DNA of 64,000 bases from contig NZ_CP054839.1 of assembly GCF_018141105.1 (NCBI RefSeq), forward strand, positions 7,939,411 through 8,003,410, written 5' to 3'. A model generated the notes under the pieces. It did no database searches. It was given only the letters and a program-made list of their open reading frames with translations, and was not told the DNA's origin. The translations under genes were made by a program, and so were the position numbers. Positions 34,101 through 43,866 of this stretch are shown in pieces (within the stretch, counting starts at the first letter, position 1; every line of letters starts with the position of its first letter). The DNA comes from Saccharopolyspora erythraea. Lineage in GTDB: Bacteria > Actinomycetota > Actinomycetes > Mycobacteriales > Pseudonocardiaceae.

Positions 34101-36392
34101 TCAGCCGAACAGCTTCGGCAGGGTGCCCTCCCACGCCTCGCGGAGCTCGGCGAGCGGGATGTCGGCGATGTCCTGGATCTCCAGGCTCTTCGAGCCGGCG
34201 TCGGCGACACCGACCTTGGCCCACGGCAGCGAACGCGCCGAGCACATCTCGGTGAACCGCAGCTCCTCGCTGCGCGGCACCGCGACCAGCACCCGGCCGG
34301 CCGACTCGGAGAACAGCCAGACGAACGGGTCCGCGTCCTCCGGGAGCACCACGCGCGCACCGGTCTCGCCGATCAGCGCGGTCTCCACCAGCGCCTGCGC
34401 GAGGCCGCCCTCGGAGAGGTCGTGCGCCGCGGAGATCATGCCGTCGCGGGAACCGGCGACCAGCACCTCGGCCAGCAGCTTCTCCCGGGCCAGGTCGACC
34501 TTCGGCGGCGTGCCGCCGAGGTGGTCGTGCACGACCTTGGCCCACTCCGACCCGCCGAACTCCTCGCGGGTCTCACCGAGCAGGATCAGCGTCTCGCCCT
34601 GCTCACCGCCGATGCCGGTGGGGATGCGGCGGGTCACGTCGTCGATGGTGCCCAGCACGCCGACGACCGGCGTCGGCAGGATCGGCTTGCTGCCGGTCTG
34701 GTTGTAGAAGCTGACGTTGCCGCCGGTGACCGGGATGCCCAGCTCCCGGCAGCCGTCGGCCAGCCCGCGCACCGCCTGCTGGAACTGCCACATCACGCCC
34801 GGGTCCTCCGGCGAACCGAAGTTCAGGCAGTTGGTGACCGCCAGCGGCGTCGCACCGGTGGTGGCGACGTTGCGGTACGCCTCGGCCAGCGCGAGCTGCG
34901 CGCCCGCGTACGGGTCGAGCCTGGTGTAGCGGGCGTTGCAGTCGGTGGCGACCGCGATGCCGCGGCCGGTCTCCTCGTCGATTCGCAGCACGCCGCCGTC
35001 CGACGGCTGGGCGAGCACGGTGTTGCCGCGCACGTAGCGGTCGTACTGGTCGGTGACCCACGCCCGCGAGCAGAGGTTCGGCGAGGCGGCCATCCGCAGC
35101 ACGGTCTCGCGCAGCTCGTCCGCCGTGGACGGCCGGGCCAGGGTCGCCGCGCTGTCGGCGGAGATCAGGTCCTGCTCGGCCGGGCGCTCCACGGGCCGCT
35201 CGTAGACCGGGCCCTGGTGGGCGACGGTGCGCGGCGGCACGTCCACCACCAGCTCGTCGTGCCAGTAGATCTCCAGGTTCTCGCCCTCGGTGACCTCGCC
35301 GATGACGGTCGCGGTGACGTCCCACTTGGCGCACACGTCCATGAAGGCGTCCACATCGGACGGCTTCACGACCGCGCACATGCGTTCCTGGGACTCGCTG
35401 GAGAGGATCTCGGCCGGGTTCATCCCCTTGGCGCGCAGCGGCACCTGGTCCAGGTCCACCCGCATGCCGCCGTCACCGGCGGAGGCCAGCTCGGAGGTGG
35501 CGCAGGAGAGCCCGGCGCCGCCGAGGTCCTGGATGCCCACGACCAGGCCCGAGTGGTACAGCTCCAGGCAGCACTCGATGAGCACCTTCTCGGCGAACGG
35601 GTCGCCGACCTGGACGCTGGGCAGCTTCTTGCGGCCGGCGCCGCTCTCGTCGCCCTCGAAGGTCTCCGAGGCCAGCACCGAAACGCCGCCGATGCCGTCC
35701 AGACCGGTCCGGGCGCCGAACAGGATGATCTTGTTGCCGGTGCCGCTGGCGTGCGCGAGGTGCAGGTCCTCGGTCTTCATCACGCCGACGCACATCGCGT
35801 TGACCAGCGGGTTGCTCGCGTAGCTCTCGTCGAAGACGACCTCGCCGCCGATGTTGGGCAGCCCCAGGCAGTTGCCGTAGCCGCCGACACCGGCCACCAC
35901 GCCCGGCAGCACCCGCTTGGTGTCGGGGGCGTCGGCGGGCCCGAAGCGCAGCGGGTCGGCGACCGCGACCGGCCGCGCGCCCATCGCCATGATGTCGCGG
36001 ACGATGCCGCCGACACCGGTGGCCGCGCCCTGGTAGGGCTCGACGTAGGAGGGGTGGTTGTGGCTCTCCAGCTTGAACGTCACCGCCCAGCCGTCGCCGA
36101 TGTCGACCACCCCGGCGTTCTCGCCGATGCCGGCGAGCATCTTCGCCTTCATCTCCGAGGTCGTGGTCTCGCCGAAGTACTTCAGGTGCACCTTCGACGA
36201 CTTGTAGGAGCAGTGCTCGCTCCACATCACCGAGTACATCGCCAGCTCGGCGTCGGTGGGCCTGCGGCCCAGGATCTCCCGGATGCGGGCGTACTCGTCG
36301 TCCTTGAGCCCCAGCTCCGCGTAGGGCTGCGGGGTGTCGGGAGTGGACTTCGCGTGTTGGACGCTGTCCACGTGCAGGTCGGTGTCGGTCAC
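34101..36392 (-). CDS. purL: Phosphoribosylformylglycinamidine synthase, subunit PurL
   Basis: The 763-residue protein is the small PurL that works with separate PurQ and PurS to convert FGAR to FGAM using ATP and glutamine-derived ammonia. Landmarks are [13 protein letters not shown] near the N-terminus, [30 protein letters not shown]-type ATP residues in [16 protein letters not shown] and [12 protein letters not shown], repeated in the second half ([26 protein letters not shown]). GTG 36392 overlaps the purQ stop by 4 nt, so the subunits are translationally coupled. Confidence 0.95.
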   Translation of the reverse strand: MTDTDLHVDSVQHAKSTPDTPQPYAELGLKDDEYARIREILGRRPTDAELAMYSVMWSEHCSYKSSKVHLKYFGETTTSEMKAKMLAGIGENAGVVDIGDGWAVTFKLESHNHPSYVEPYQGAATGVGGIVRDIMAMGARPVAVADPLRFGPADAPDTKRVLPGVVAGVGGYGNCLGLPNIGGEVVFDESYASNPLVNAMCVGVMKTEDLHLAHASGTGNKIILFGARTGLDGIGGVSVLASETFEGDESGAGRKKLPSVQVGDPFAEKVLIECCLELYHSGLVVGIQDLGGAGLSCATSELASAGDGGMRVDLDQVPLRAKGMNPAEILSSESQERMCAVVKPSDVDAFMDVCAKWDVTATVIGEVTEGENLEIYWHDELVVDVPPRTVAHQGPVYERPVERPAEQDLISADSAATLARPSTADELRETVLRMAASPNLCSRAWVTDQYDRYVRGNTVLAQPSDGGVLRIDEETGRGIAVATDCNARYTRLDPYAGAQLALAEAYRNVATTGATPLAVTNCLNFGSPEDPGVMWQFQQAVRGLADGCRELGIPVTGGNVSFYNQTGSKPILPTPVVGVLGTIDDVTRRIPTGIGGEQGETLILLGETREEFGGSEWAKVVHDHLGGTPPKVDLAREKLLAEVLVAGSRDGMISAAHDLSEGGLAQALVETALIGETGARVVLPEDADPFVWLFSESAGRVLVAVPRSEELRFTEMCSARSLPWAKVGVADAGSKSLEIQDIADIPLAELREAWEGTLPKLFG

Positions 36393-37090
36393 GCTGCCAC
36401 CAGTGCATCCAGAACGGACAGGAACATGCCGAGGCCGTCGTCGGTGGGCCCGGTCAGCGGGTCGATCGCGTGCTCGGGGTGCGGCATCATGCCCGCCACC
36501 CGGCCGCGGGCGTCGGTGATGCCCGCGATGCCGCGGCGCGATCCGTTCGGGTTCTCCCCGGCGTAGCGGAACAGCACCCGGCCCTCGCCCTCGAGCTCGT
36601 CGAGCACGGCCTCGTCGGCGACGTAGTTGCCCTCGCCGTGCTTGACCGGGATCAGCAGCTCGGCACCGCGCTCGTAGCGGGTCGTCCAGGCGCTGGTGTT
36701 GTTCTCCACCTTCAGCCACTGGTCGCGGCACACGTAGTGCAGGCCCTCGTTGCGGGTGAGCACGCCGGGCAGCAGACCCGCCTCGCACAGCACCTGGAAG
36801 CCGTTGCACACGCCGAGCACCGGCATGCCCTTGCCCGCGGCCGCGACGATCTCGGTCATCACCGGCGCGAACTTGGCGATCGCGCCGCAGCGCAGGTAGT
36901 CGCCGTAGGAGAACCCGCCGGGCACCACGACGGCGTCGACACCGCGCAGGTCGTGGTCGCCGTGCCACAGCGGCACGGCCTCGGCGCCGGCGCGGCGCAC
37001 CGCGCGCTGGGCGTCGACGTCGTCGAGGGTGCCGGGGAAGGTGACGACACCGACCCTGGCGCCCGCGCTCGAGCCCTCCGCCGGGCTCAT
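36389..37090 (-). CDS. purQ: Phosphoribosylformylglycinamidine synthase, glutaminase subunit PurQ
   Basis: This 233-residue class I glutamine amidotransferase has the nucleophile Cys in [11 protein letters not shown] and the His/Glu pair in [24 protein letters not shown] and [10 protein letters not shown] are PurQ landmarks. It supplies ammonia to PurL. The ATG at 37090 overlaps the purS stop by 4 nt and its own stop overlaps the purL start, so purS-purQ-purL is one tightly coupled unit. An N-terminal extension of about 10 residues precedes VGVVTFPG. Confidence 0.95.
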   Translation of the reverse strand: MSPAEGSSAGARVGVVTFPGTLDDVDAQRAVRRAGAEAVPLWHGDHDLRGVDAVVVPGGFSYGDYLRCGAIAKFAPVMTEIVAAAGKGMPVLGVCNGFQVLCEAGLLPGVLTRNEGLHYVCRDQWLKVENNTSAWTTRYERGAELLIPVKHGEGNYVADEAVLDELEGEGRVLFRYAGENPNGSRRGIAGITDARGRVAGMMPHPEHAIDPLTGPTDDGLGMFLSVLDALVAA

Positions 37091-37326
37091 GCGTCCACCC
37101 GCCGGACGGCGAAGTCCTCGATCACGGGGTTGGCGAGCAGGGTCTCGGCGATCCTGGCGAGCGTCGCGTCGTCGACGGAGTCGGCGACCTCCAGCTCGAA
37201 ACGCTTCCCCTGGCGGACTTCGGAGATCCCCTCGAAACCGAGCCGGGGCAGCGCGTTGGCCACCGCCTGACCTTGGGGGTCGAGGATCTCCTGCTTCGGC
37301 ATGACGTCGACAACGACTCGGGCCAC
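37087..37326 (-). CDS. purS: Phosphoribosylformylglycinamidine synthase, subunit PurS
   Basis: The 79-residue protein is PurS, which bridges PurL and Pur[38 protein letters not shown] and a C-terminal [10 protein letters not shown]. Translation starts at a GTG at 37326. It is the first gene of the purSQL unit. The promoter must lie in the 275-bp gap up to 37601, where no riboswitch was recognised. Confidence 0.93.
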   Translation of the reverse strand: MARVVVDVMPKQEILDPQGQAVANALPRLGFEGISEVRQGKRFELEVADSVDDATLARIAETLLANPVIEDFAVRRVDA

Positions 37327-37513
37327 TGGTGCTGCTCCCGGTTTCCGTGCGGATCCACCGGCTGCTCGCGAGCCGGTCGGATGGCCAGCAGTACTTTGAA
37401 AGGGTAACTGACCTGGGAGTTCGCCCGTGAGGACAGGGGCGCCGAGCTGCGGCGTGGCTCACGGCCCGGGCTGCTCGCCGCCGGTTCCCGACATCACGGT
37501 TGAACTTCTTGTT

Positions 37514-37539
37514 GAACCTCCACCCGGGCCAGGCGTCTT
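37514..37539 (+). promoter_or_regulatory. Possible ECF-sigma promoter for the secreted protein at 37602
   Basis: GAAC at 37514, a 16-nt spacer and CGTCTT at 37534 resemble the GAAC/CGTC elements of envelope-stress ECF promoters in actinomycetes. The predicted start of transcription is about 55 bp before the ATG at 37602. The -35 box is TGAAC rather than GGAAC, so this is weak evidence. Confidence 0.3.
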
Positions 37540-37601
37540 ACGGATGTGGAAGGCGGCGAGCGACCGGCTCGGCCGAACCCGGACCCGGGGAGGAAGCACC
37601 C

Positions 37602-38009
37602 ATGCGCAAGCCAACCGTTCTCGTGACCGCCGCCATTGCCTGCGGCCTCGCCTTCGCGTCCGCTGCCCCGACGCTCGCAGTTCCGGCGACCGCGCCCGCC
37701 GCCGCGGTGCAGGCCGCCGGGCAGCCGGGGCTGACCGCCGACCTCTCGGTGGTCCGGGCGGGCAACACGCTGCACCTGGACCTGGACCACGGCCAGGAGG
37801 CGGTCAGCTGGATCTCGTCACCGGCCTTCGTCCGTGACGCCGAACACCCCATGGGCGCCGACGAGGGCGTGGCCCGCATCGTCGGCGACCGCGACGGCCA
37901 CGCCTCGGCGGTCGCCACCGTCGCCGACGTGCCGCCGGGCGTGTACGAGGTCCGCACCCGCGTCGGCGGCGGCGTCGGACCGAGCACGACCATCACCGTC
38001 GTCGAGTGA
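37602..38009 (+). CDS. Secreted hypothetical protein
   Basis: The 135-residue protein has a clear signal peptide (KPTVLVTAAIACGLAFASAAPTLA) and a mature domain of about 90 residues: GLTADLSVVRAGNTLHLDL, VSWISSPAF, ASAVATVADVPPGVYEVRTRV, ending GVGPSTTITVVE. The strand pattern suggests a small immunoglobulin-like beta sandwich. I do not recognise a family. The ATG follows GGGGAGGAAG. Confidence 0.7.
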   Translation: MRKPTVLVTAAIACGLAFASAAPTLAVPATAPAAAVQAAGQPGLTADLSVVRAGNTLHLDLDHGQEAVSWISSPAFVRDAEHPMGADEGVARIVGDRDGHASAVATVADVPPGVYEVRTRVGGGVGPSTTITVVE

Positions 38010-38079
38010 CCGCCGAGGCCCGCGTTCGCCGGTAGCGAGAACGGTCGCCGACGCGGAGATCGCGGGCCAGGGTGATCGC

Positions 38080-39081
38080 ATGAGACTCCTCGTGCTCGGT
38101 GGAACCGAGTTCCTGTCCTACGCGGTCGCCGCCGACGCCGTGCGCCGCGGCCACGAAGTCGTGTGCGCCGCGCGCGGCGTCACCGGCCCGGTGCCGGAAG
38201 GCGCGCGCCTGGTCAAGGTCGACCGAGACGCCCCTGGGAGCGTCGACGTGCTCGCGGGCGAGCGCTTCGACGCCGTCGTGGACGTCGCCAAGATGTCCTA
38301 CCCGTGGGTGCGGGACGCGCTGGCGGCGGTCGGCTCGACGGCCGGGCACTGGACGTTCGTCTCGACGGTCAACGTCTACGCGGAGACCGCGACGGCGACC
38401 GGCGAGCTGCTGGAACCGCTGACCGAGCCGCCCGCCGAGATCCCCGACGACCAGCTCGCCGGGGTCTACGGCGCGATCAAGGTCGCGAGCGAGAACGCGG
38501 TGCGCGACACCGTCGGCGACCGCGCGTTCATCGTCCGGCCCGGGCTGATCACCGGCGCGCGGGACGCCACCGACCGCTTCGGGTACTGGGCCGCCCGGTT
38601 CGCGCGCGGCGGCCGGGTGCTGGTCCCCGACGAGCCGGCGCAGCCGATCCAGCACATCGACGTCGTGGCGCTGGCGAAGTGGATCGTCGACTCCGCGGAG
38701 CAGCGCACCACCGGCACCTTCGACGCCACCGGGCCGGTCCTCGAGCTGGGCTCCCTGCTGCGGGAGGTCGCGGTACTCGTCGCGCCGGAGGACACCGAAC
38801 TCGCCGCGGTCGCACCCGCCGACCTGGCCGAGGCGGGCGTCAACCCTTGGTCGGGCCCGAAGTCGCTGCCGTTCTGGGCACCGAAGACCCACTACGGCGT
38901 GGTCACCCGCGACGGCTCCGCCGCCTGGGGCGCCGGGCTCGGCATCCGGCCGCTCGTCGGCACCGTCCAGGACGCCCTCGACACCGAACGCCGGCTCGGC
39001 ACCGACCGGGAGCGCAAGGCCGGGCTCACGCGGGGGGAGGAGGCCGCCCTGCTGGCCGACTTGCCGCAACGCGCCTGGTGA
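38080..39081 (+). CDS. NAD-dependent epimerase/dehydratase family protein
   Basis: The 333-residue extended SDR starts MRLLVLGGTEFLSYAVAADAV (GGTxFLS cofactor motif), has TFVSTVNVYAE and an active-site-like YGAIK (YxxxK) and VRPGLITGARD. The form GGTEFLS with a reduced second glycine is typical of the atypical reductase/epimerase group in actinobacteria. The substrate is unknown. A UDP-sugar or isoflavone-reductase-like role is not supported over others. ATG 38080 is the only good start. Confidence 0.8.
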   Translation: MRLLVLGGTEFLSYAVAADAVRRGHEVVCAARGVTGPVPEGARLVKVDRDAPGSVDVLAGERFDAVVDVAKMSYPWVRDALAAVGSTAGHWTFVSTVNVYAETATATGELLEPLTEPPAEIPDDQLAGVYGAIKVASENAVRDTVGDRAFIVRPGLITGARDATDRFGYWAARFARGGRVLVPDEPAQPIQHIDVVALAKWIVDSAEQRTTGTFDATGPVLELGSLLREVAVLVAPEDTELAAVAPADLAEAGVNPWSGPKSLPFWAPKTHYGVVTRDGSAAWGAGLGIRPLVGTVQDALDTERRLGTDRERKAGLTRGEEAALLADLPQRAW

Positions 39082-39154
39082 GGAGTCCTATCGCGCCCGC
39101 GCCGCTGTGGCAGAGTGACAACCGGAATCGACGCGGGCGAGAAAGGGCGCGAAG

Positions 39155-39790
39155 GTGCAGATCACCCACTTCGGACATTCCTGCGTGCTGCTGGAGACCG
39201 GTTCGGCGCGGCTGCTGCTGGACCCCGGCACGTTCTCGCCGGGCTTCGAGGACCTGCGGGACCTCGACGGCGTCCTGATCACCCACCAGCACCCGGACCA
39301 CCTCGACTTCGACCGGGTGCCCGCGCTGCTGGAGCACAACCCGCACGCCCGCTTCATCGCCGACCACGGCTCGGCCGAGATCGCCGAGAGCAAGGGCTTC
39401 GGGGTCACCACCGCCTCCCCGGGGGACACGCTGTCCTTCGGCACCACGACGGTCGACGTCGTCGGCGGCAAGCACGCCGTGATCCACCCGGACCTCCCGC
39501 TGGTAGACAACATCGGCTACCTGGTCGACGGCGGCGCCTTCTACCACCCGGGCGACTCGTTCCACGTGCCGCAGCAGCGGGTGGACGTGCTCGGCCTGCC
39601 GACGGGCGCCCCGTGGCTGAAGCTCTCCGAGGCGGTGGACTTCCTGCGCGCGGTCCGGCCGCGCGTCGCGGTGCCGATCCACGAGGCGGTGCTGGCCCGC
39701 CCCGAGATGCACTACCGGATGTTCGAGCAGCTCGGCCCCGAGGACACGACCGTGAACGTCCTCGACCGCGAGGTGCCGACCCGGTTCTGA
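39155..39790 (+). CDS. MBL-fold metal-dependent hydrolase
   Basis: The 211-residue UlaG-like metallo-beta-lactamase-fold protein starts at GTG 39155. It has HFGHSCVLLE, LLLDPGTFSP, the metal motif THQHPDHLD, DHGSAEIAES, GKHAVIH and FYHPGDSFHVP, and a C-terminal PIHEAVL. The zinc-binding histidines are all present. Close family members hydrolyse phosphoesters or lactones, but the substrate here is unassigned. A hairpin follows the stop. Confidence 0.85.
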   Translation: MQITHFGHSCVLLETGSARLLLDPGTFSPGFEDLRDLDGVLITHQHPDHLDFDRVPALLEHNPHARFIADHGSAEIAESKGFGVTTASPGDTLSFGTTTVDVVGGKHAVIHPDLPLVDNIGYLVDGGAFYHPGDSFHVPQQRVDVLGLPTGAPWLKLSEAVDFLRAVRPRVAVPIHEAVLARPEMHYRMFEQLGPEDTTVNVLDREVPTRF

Positions 39791-39809
39791 CCCGCGCTGT
39801 CGCCCTGCT

Positions 39810-39867
39810 GGGAGGCAGCGGCCGTGATGCACCCCGTCTCGTGAGGGGGCTCACGGCCGTGCTTCCC
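39810..39867. terminator. Imperfect hairpin between convergent genes
   Basis: GGGAGGCAGCGGCCGTGA pairs imperfectly with TCACGGCCGTGCTTCCC across about 23 nt, between the stop at 39790 and the convergent stop at 39879. Confidence 0.55.
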
Positions 39868-39878
39868 GCCGGTCGGGA

Positions 39879-40280
39879 TCAGTCGTCGCGTCCGGCGACG
39901 TCGTCGGCGTCGTCGTGGTGGTCGTCGCGGTCGTCGGCCGGGTCGTCGAACCGGTCGTCGTGGTCGTCGGCCGGGTTGTCGAACCGGTCGTCGTCGTACC
40001 GGTCATCGCAGTCGTCGAAGCGGTCGTCGGCGTCGTTGTCGAACCGGTCGTCCCGATCGTCGAACCTGTCGTCATCGAACCGGTCGTCCCGGTCGTCGTC
40101 GACGCAGGGCCCGGCAGCCGGGCCCTGGCCGGGCACCGCACCGGGCTGTCCGGGCGCCTGCTGCTGCGCCGGAGGCGCGCCGGTCTCGCCAGCCAGCGCC
40201 ACACCGGCGCCGCCGAGTCCCACCGCCGCCGTCACCGCGGTCGCCACCAGCCAGGCCCGCTTCGTGTTGCGAATACGCAT
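39879..40280 (-). CDS. Secreted Asp-rich repeat protein
   Basis: The 133-residue protein has a signal peptide (RIRNTKRAWLVATAVTAAVGLGGAGVALA), a Pro/Gln/Gly linker with one Cys, then about 75 residues dominated by Asp with regularly placed Arg, Phe and His (DDRFDDDRFDDRDDRFDN and similar), ending DDHHDDADD. The nucleotide sequence repeats CGGTCGTC-like units, so slippage probably shaped it. The mature protein is extremely acidic and likely binds Ca2+ or other cations. I do not know a named family. Confidence 0.65.
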   Translation of the reverse strand: MRIRNTKRAWLVATAVTAAVGLGGAGVALAGETGAPPAQQQAPGQPGAVPGQGPAAGPCVDDDRDDRFDDDRFDDRDDRFDNDADDRFDDCDDRYDDDRFDNPADDHDDRFDDPADDRDDHHDDADDVAGRDD

Positions 40281-40392
40281 GATCTTCCGCCTCGGTTCCT
40301 TCAGATCGGCTTCTCGCCCTGACAGGAACCAGCATCGGAGAAGCCGGTGAGATGCCCCTGAACCCGCTGTGAAGGGCTTTTCATCTGCCCGT

Positions 40393-41163
40393 TCAGCTCG
40401 ACAACGGGTCGGTGTTGCGCAACCGGTGCTGCGGTTCGCGGGGACGCGGGATGCGCACCGGCCCCGCGTAGGAGGCGTAGGTCGTGGGCCGCGCGCCGTG
40501 GTGCAGGGCGAGGTCGACGGCGTCCAGCACCGCCTGCCTCGGCCCGCTTCGCCGCAGGCCGGCGGCGTCCACCGCGATCCGGATCATGCGCCCGCGCCGG
40601 GCTGCGCGTCCGACGCCCAGCACCAGGGCTCGGCACCACCACGGTTCGGCGCGCTCACCGGAGCCGAGCGAGTGCACGCGGGCCCGGTGCACCCGGCCGG
40701 CCTCCAGCTCCCGGACCGCCAGCGCGTCCGCGCACACCGCGAACCCGTGGCGCCGCAGCGCCATGAGCGTGCCGGGGGAGGCGAACCACCTCGGCGGCAC
40801 GAAGGTGTCCGTGCGCAGGCCGAGCTGGTCGAGCATCGCCAGCGCGGGCAGCAGCCGCAGACCGGCCTCGTGCGCGGGGATGGTGGCGAACTCGGCCCTG
40901 CGCAGCGTCGCCGCCGGGCGTCCGAGGCGGCTCAGCACGCCCGTCGCGGTCTCCCCGCGCCCGAATCCGTGCAGCTCCACGGTGTCCCGCCCGCGGCGGC
41001 GGTGCCGGATCCAGTCCAGCAACTGCTCGTCGGCGCCCGGCCTGGGCGCGAACAGCAGCGACAGCGGTACCCGGCGGCGATCCATCTCGGCGGCGAAGTC
41101 CGCGCAATGGTCCAGGACCCGGTGGTCGAGCCCGGACAGCGAGACGACGAGCGGCATGCTCAC
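40393..41163 (-). CDS. DUF2334 / polysaccharide deacetylase-like protein
   Basis: The 256-residue protein begins PLVVSLSGLDHRVLDHCADFAAEM and LSLLFAPRPGADEQLLDWIRHRR, followed by ELHGFGRG and the later FVPPRWFASPGTLMALRRHGF. This pattern (early Asp, HG motif, PPRW segment) matches DUF2334, a divergent NodB-like fold. The metal ligands of true deacetylases are only partly recognisable, so activity is uncertain. It is co-directional with purC, which lies upstream after a 174-bp gap containing short tandem repeats. Confidence 0.7.
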   Translation of the reverse strand: MSMPLVVSLSGLDHRVLDHCADFAAEMDRRRVPLSLLFAPRPGADEQLLDWIRHRRRGRDTVELHGFGRGETATGVLSRLGRPAATLRRAEFATIPAHEAGLRLLPALAMLDQLGLRTDTFVPPRWFASPGTLMALRRHGFAVCADALAVRELEAGRVHRARVHSLGSGERAEPWWCRALVLGVGRAARRGRMIRIAVDAAGLRRSGPRQAVLDAVDLALHHGARPTTYASYAGPVRIPRPREPQHRLRNTDPLSS

Positions 41164-41279
41164 GGCACACCATTGGGCACTCCGCCGGTGACCTGCGCCT
41201 GACCCGCAGATGTCCGGCGGGAACAGATCCGGCGAATCCAGCGCTACCGCCGGCTCGGCAGGCTGCCGGGAGGCGCAAT

Positions 41280-41339
41280 CAGCGGCCGGGTGGCGCAGTC
41301 GGCGACCCGGTGGCGCAGTCGGCGGCCGGTCGCGCGGTC
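41280..41339. repeat. Three tandem 20-bp repeats at the 3' end of purC
   Basis: Three degenerate copies of CGGCGACCCGGTGGCGCAGT occupy 41280-41299, 41300-41319 and 41320-41339, ending at the purC stop codon. The copies decay towards the gene. Confidence 0.65.
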
Positions 41340-42231
41340 AGGCCGCCGGGGAAGGCCAGTCGGCCAGGTCCAGCCCGGTGATCCGCTCGTACGCCTCGAC
41401 GTAGCGCGCCCGCGTCGCCGCGACGACGTCGCCGGGCAGCGGCGGCGGAGGCGTGTCCGAGGCCCGGTCCCACCCCGACTCGGCCGAGGTCAGCCAGTTG
41501 CGCACGTACTGCTTGTCGAACGACGGCTGCACCTCGCCGGGCTCGTAGCCGTCGGCGGGCCAGTACCGCGAGGAGTCCGGGGTCAGCACCTCGTCGCCGA
41601 GCACCAGCGACCCGCCGTCGGCGACGCCGAACTCGAACTTGGTGTCGGCCAGGATCACGCCCCGCTCGCGGGCGTGCTCGGCCGCCCGCCCGTACACCCG
41701 CAGCGTCAGCTCGCGCAGCTCGGCGGCCCGCTCCTGGCCGACCGTCCCCGCGACCGCCTCGAAGCTGACGTTCTCGTCGTGCTCGCCCAGCTCGGCCTTG
41801 GTCGCCGGGGTGAAGATCGGCTCCGGCAGCCGGGAAGCCTCGGTCAGGCCCTCCGGAAGCACGACCCCGCACACCGCGCCGGTGCGCTGGTAGTCCAGCA
41901 GCCCGGAGCCGGTCAGGTAGCCGCGCGCGACGCATTCCACCGGGAGCATCTCCAGCCTGCGCACGATCAGCGCGCGGCCGCGGACCTCGGCGGGGATGCG
42001 CGGGTCGTCCCAGGCGACCAGGTGGTTCGGGACGACGTCGGCGAGCAGGTTGAACCAGAACACGCTCATCGCCGTCAGCACCCGGCCCTTGTCCGGGATC
42101 GGCGTGCTCAGCACGTGGTCGAACGCCGAGATGCGGTCGGATGCCACCAGGAGCAGGTGTTCGTCGTCCACGGCGTGCAGCTGGCGGACCTTGCCTGCCG
42201 CGATCTGGGGGTAATCGGCGAGTGCAACCAC
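41338..42231 (-). CDS. purC: SAICAR synthase
   Basis: The 297-residue phosphoribosylaminoimidazole-succinocarboxamide synthase joins CAIR and aspartate using ATP. Landmarks are [70 protein letters not shown] and [20 protein letters not shown]. The start is the GTG at 42231. It is divergent from tenA. Other purine genes lie on the same strand to either side. Confidence 0.95.
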   Translation of the reverse strand: MVALADYPQIAAGKVRQLHAVDDEHLLLVASDRISAFDHVLSTPIPDKGRVLTAMSVFWFNLLADVVPNHLVAWDDPRIPAEVRGRALIVRRLEMLPVECVARGYLTGSGLLDYQRTGAVCGVVLPEGLTEASRLPEPIFTPATKAELGEHDENVSFEAVAGTVGQERAAELRELTLRVYGRAAEHARERGVILADTKFEFGVADGGSLVLGDEVLTPDSSRYWPADGYEPGEVQPSFDKQYVRNWLTSAESGWDRASDTPPPPLPGDVVAATRARYVEAYERITGLDLADWPSPAA

Positions 42232-42307
42232 GTGGCGGATTCTCCCCTATCGGGGGCAGGCCCCGGCCGGACGGGGCTGGTATGACTGGCTGGCGAGGAG
42301 GATTGCC

Positions 42308-42970
42308 GTGACCGAGACATCCGCACCGTCCTTCACCGAGTGGCTGCGCGGCCGCAGCGAACCGGACTGGACCGCCGTGACCACCCACCCGTTCACCGAC
42401 GCGCTGTTCGAGGGGCTGGTCCCGACCCCGAAGATGCGCTCCTACCTGGTGCAGGACTTCCAGTTCGTCGACGACTTCCTCGCGCTGCTGGGCTCGGCGC
42501 TGGCCAAGGCGGACCGCCACTCGTCCCGGCTGACCATCGCGGCCAGCATCGCCGTGGTCACCAGCGAGGTGAACACCTACTTCCAGCGCTCCTTCGACGC
42601 GCTCGGCGTCGGCGAGTCCGACCGGACGAGCCCGGCGCTGGACCCGGCGACGGTGGCGTTCCGGGAGCTGATGGCCGACACCAACGCGCGCGGCGGCTAC
42701 GCCGACGTGCTGGCGGTGCTCACCGTCGCGGAGTGGAGCTACCTGGAGTGGGCAATGCGGGCACCCGCCGCCGCGCCGGAGAACTTCGTGCACGCGGAGT
42801 GGATCGAGCTGCACCGCAACCACGACTTCCGGCAGTGGGTGCAGTGGCTGTGCGGGGAGCTGGACCGCGTCGGCGCCGCGCTCGACGAACGCGCGCGGGC
42901 GCGCTGCCTGCGGCTGTTCCAGCAGGCCACGCGCTGCGAGCTGGACTTCTTCAACGCGCACTGGGACTGA
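42308..42970 (+). CDS. tenA: TenA family protein (TenA_E-like)
   Basis: This 220-residue helical protein has the TenA features HPFTDALFEGLVPTPKMRSYLVQDFQFVDDF and the C-terminal FQQATRCELDFFNAHW with the likely catalytic Glu. Thiaminase II (TenA_C) enzymes have a catalytic Cys in the segment that here reads VAEWSYLEW, so it belongs with the TenA_E-like group, thought to salvage other thiamin degradation products. GTG 42308 follows GAGGAGG. No other thiamin gene is nearby. Confidence 0.82.
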   Translation: MTETSAPSFTEWLRGRSEPDWTAVTTHPFTDALFEGLVPTPKMRSYLVQDFQFVDDFLALLGSALAKADRHSSRLTIAASIAVVTSEVNTYFQRSFDALGVGESDRTSPALDPATVAFRELMADTNARGGYADVLAVLTVAEWSYLEWAMRAPAAAPENFVHAEWIELHRNHDFRQWVQWLCGELDRVGAALDERARARCLRLFQQATRCELDFFNAHWD

Positions 42971-43089
42971 CTCACCGCCGGCGTTGGGCCATACCGGTGA
43001 ACACCGGCGGGACCGGCCGGACCCGCCGCCGCCCGGCCCGATAATGCGCCCCACGACAGCCGCGGGGCCGCGGCGGGAGGGCGCGGGCG

Positions 43090-43836
43090 ATGGAACCGGC
43101 AGCGATCGACGCGCGGCTCGGCAGGCTGCTCAGCACACACCCCGTTGACAACCGCCGCCGCTGGTGGACCGGCGCGGTGGCGCTCGCGGCGGGTTTGGCC
43201 GGGGTGGGGCTGCTGGCGTTCTTCATCCTGGCGGCGGTGCCCGGGTCGGGCCGGGTGCTGGGTGTCGCCCTGGTGCTCATCGGCGGCGGACTACCGGTGG
43301 CGGCGATCCGGCTGTCCCGGGCCGTTCGCGGCGGGCGGCGGGAGGCGGTCGAGCTGTACGAGCACGGCCTGGCACGCCGCGCCCTGCTCGGACGCCGGAG
43401 CTGGACGTGGCAGGAGGTGAGCTCCCTGGCCCCGTCGCCCCGGCACTTCCCCGTCGCATCCCTGCCGTGCACCGTCAGGTTCACCGACGGGTCCAAGGTG
43501 GTGATCGACGACCGCACCGCCGACGGCGCCCGGATCGGCGAGGCGCTGTTCCGCCACTGCCCCGACGCTCCAGGTCACATGCCGCGTTGGGACGGCGAAG
43601 CCGCCGCGCTCTGGGGGCTGCCCCTGCTGGCCCTCGCTTCCGGCGCGGGAATAGTGCTGATGATCCGCTACATCGTCATTTACGACGGGGTGACCGTGGA
43701 AGGCCCTCCCGGCGAGCGAGACATCCCCGTGCTGAGCGACAGCATGGGTGCAGCGCTGGCGGCGGGAATCCTCGCCTGCATCGTCGTGCTGGTCATGTCG
43801 CTGTCGTTGTTCTTCTTCCTCTGGCGCGACCGGTAG
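43090..43836 (+). CDS. Membrane protein with a PH-like insert (DUF6585-like)
   Basis: The 248-residue protein has transmembrane helices at about 28-50 and 57-73, a soluble part (EAVELYEHGLARRALLGRRSWTWQEVSSLAPS, CTVRFTDGSKVVIDDRTADG) and two more helices at about 175-195 and 222-244. The soluble part resembles the bacterial PH-type domain seen in DUF6585 proteins. No function is known. The ATG follows GGGAGGG, and a hairpin begins at the stop codon. Confidence 0.65.
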   Translation: MEPAAIDARLGRLLSTHPVDNRRRWWTGAVALAAGLAGVGLLAFFILAAVPGSGRVLGVALVLIGGGLPVAAIRLSRAVRGGRREAVELYEHGLARRALLGRRSWTWQEVSSLAPSPRHFPVASLPCTVRFTDGSKVVIDDRTADGARIGEALFRHCPDAPGHMPRWDGEAAALWGLPLLALASGAGIVLMIRYIVIYDGVTVEGPPGERDIPVLSDSMGAALAAGILACIVVLVMSLSLFFFLWRDR

Positions 43837-43859
43837 GCGGGCGGCGGTCGCCGCCCGCC
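43836..43859. terminator. Hairpin between convergent membrane protein gene and purB
   Basis: GGCGGGCGG-cggtcg-CCGCCCGCC, a perfect 9-bp stem, starts at the stop codon and ends 8 bp before the convergent purB stop. Confidence 0.65.
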
Positions 43860-43866
43860 CGGCAGG

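Noticed and set aside
39915-40322. Plus-strand frame rich in Val (VVVVAVVGRVVEP) over the Asp-rich gene
   Set aside because: It is the complement of the Asp-codon repeats. The minus frame has a signal peptide and a sensible start.
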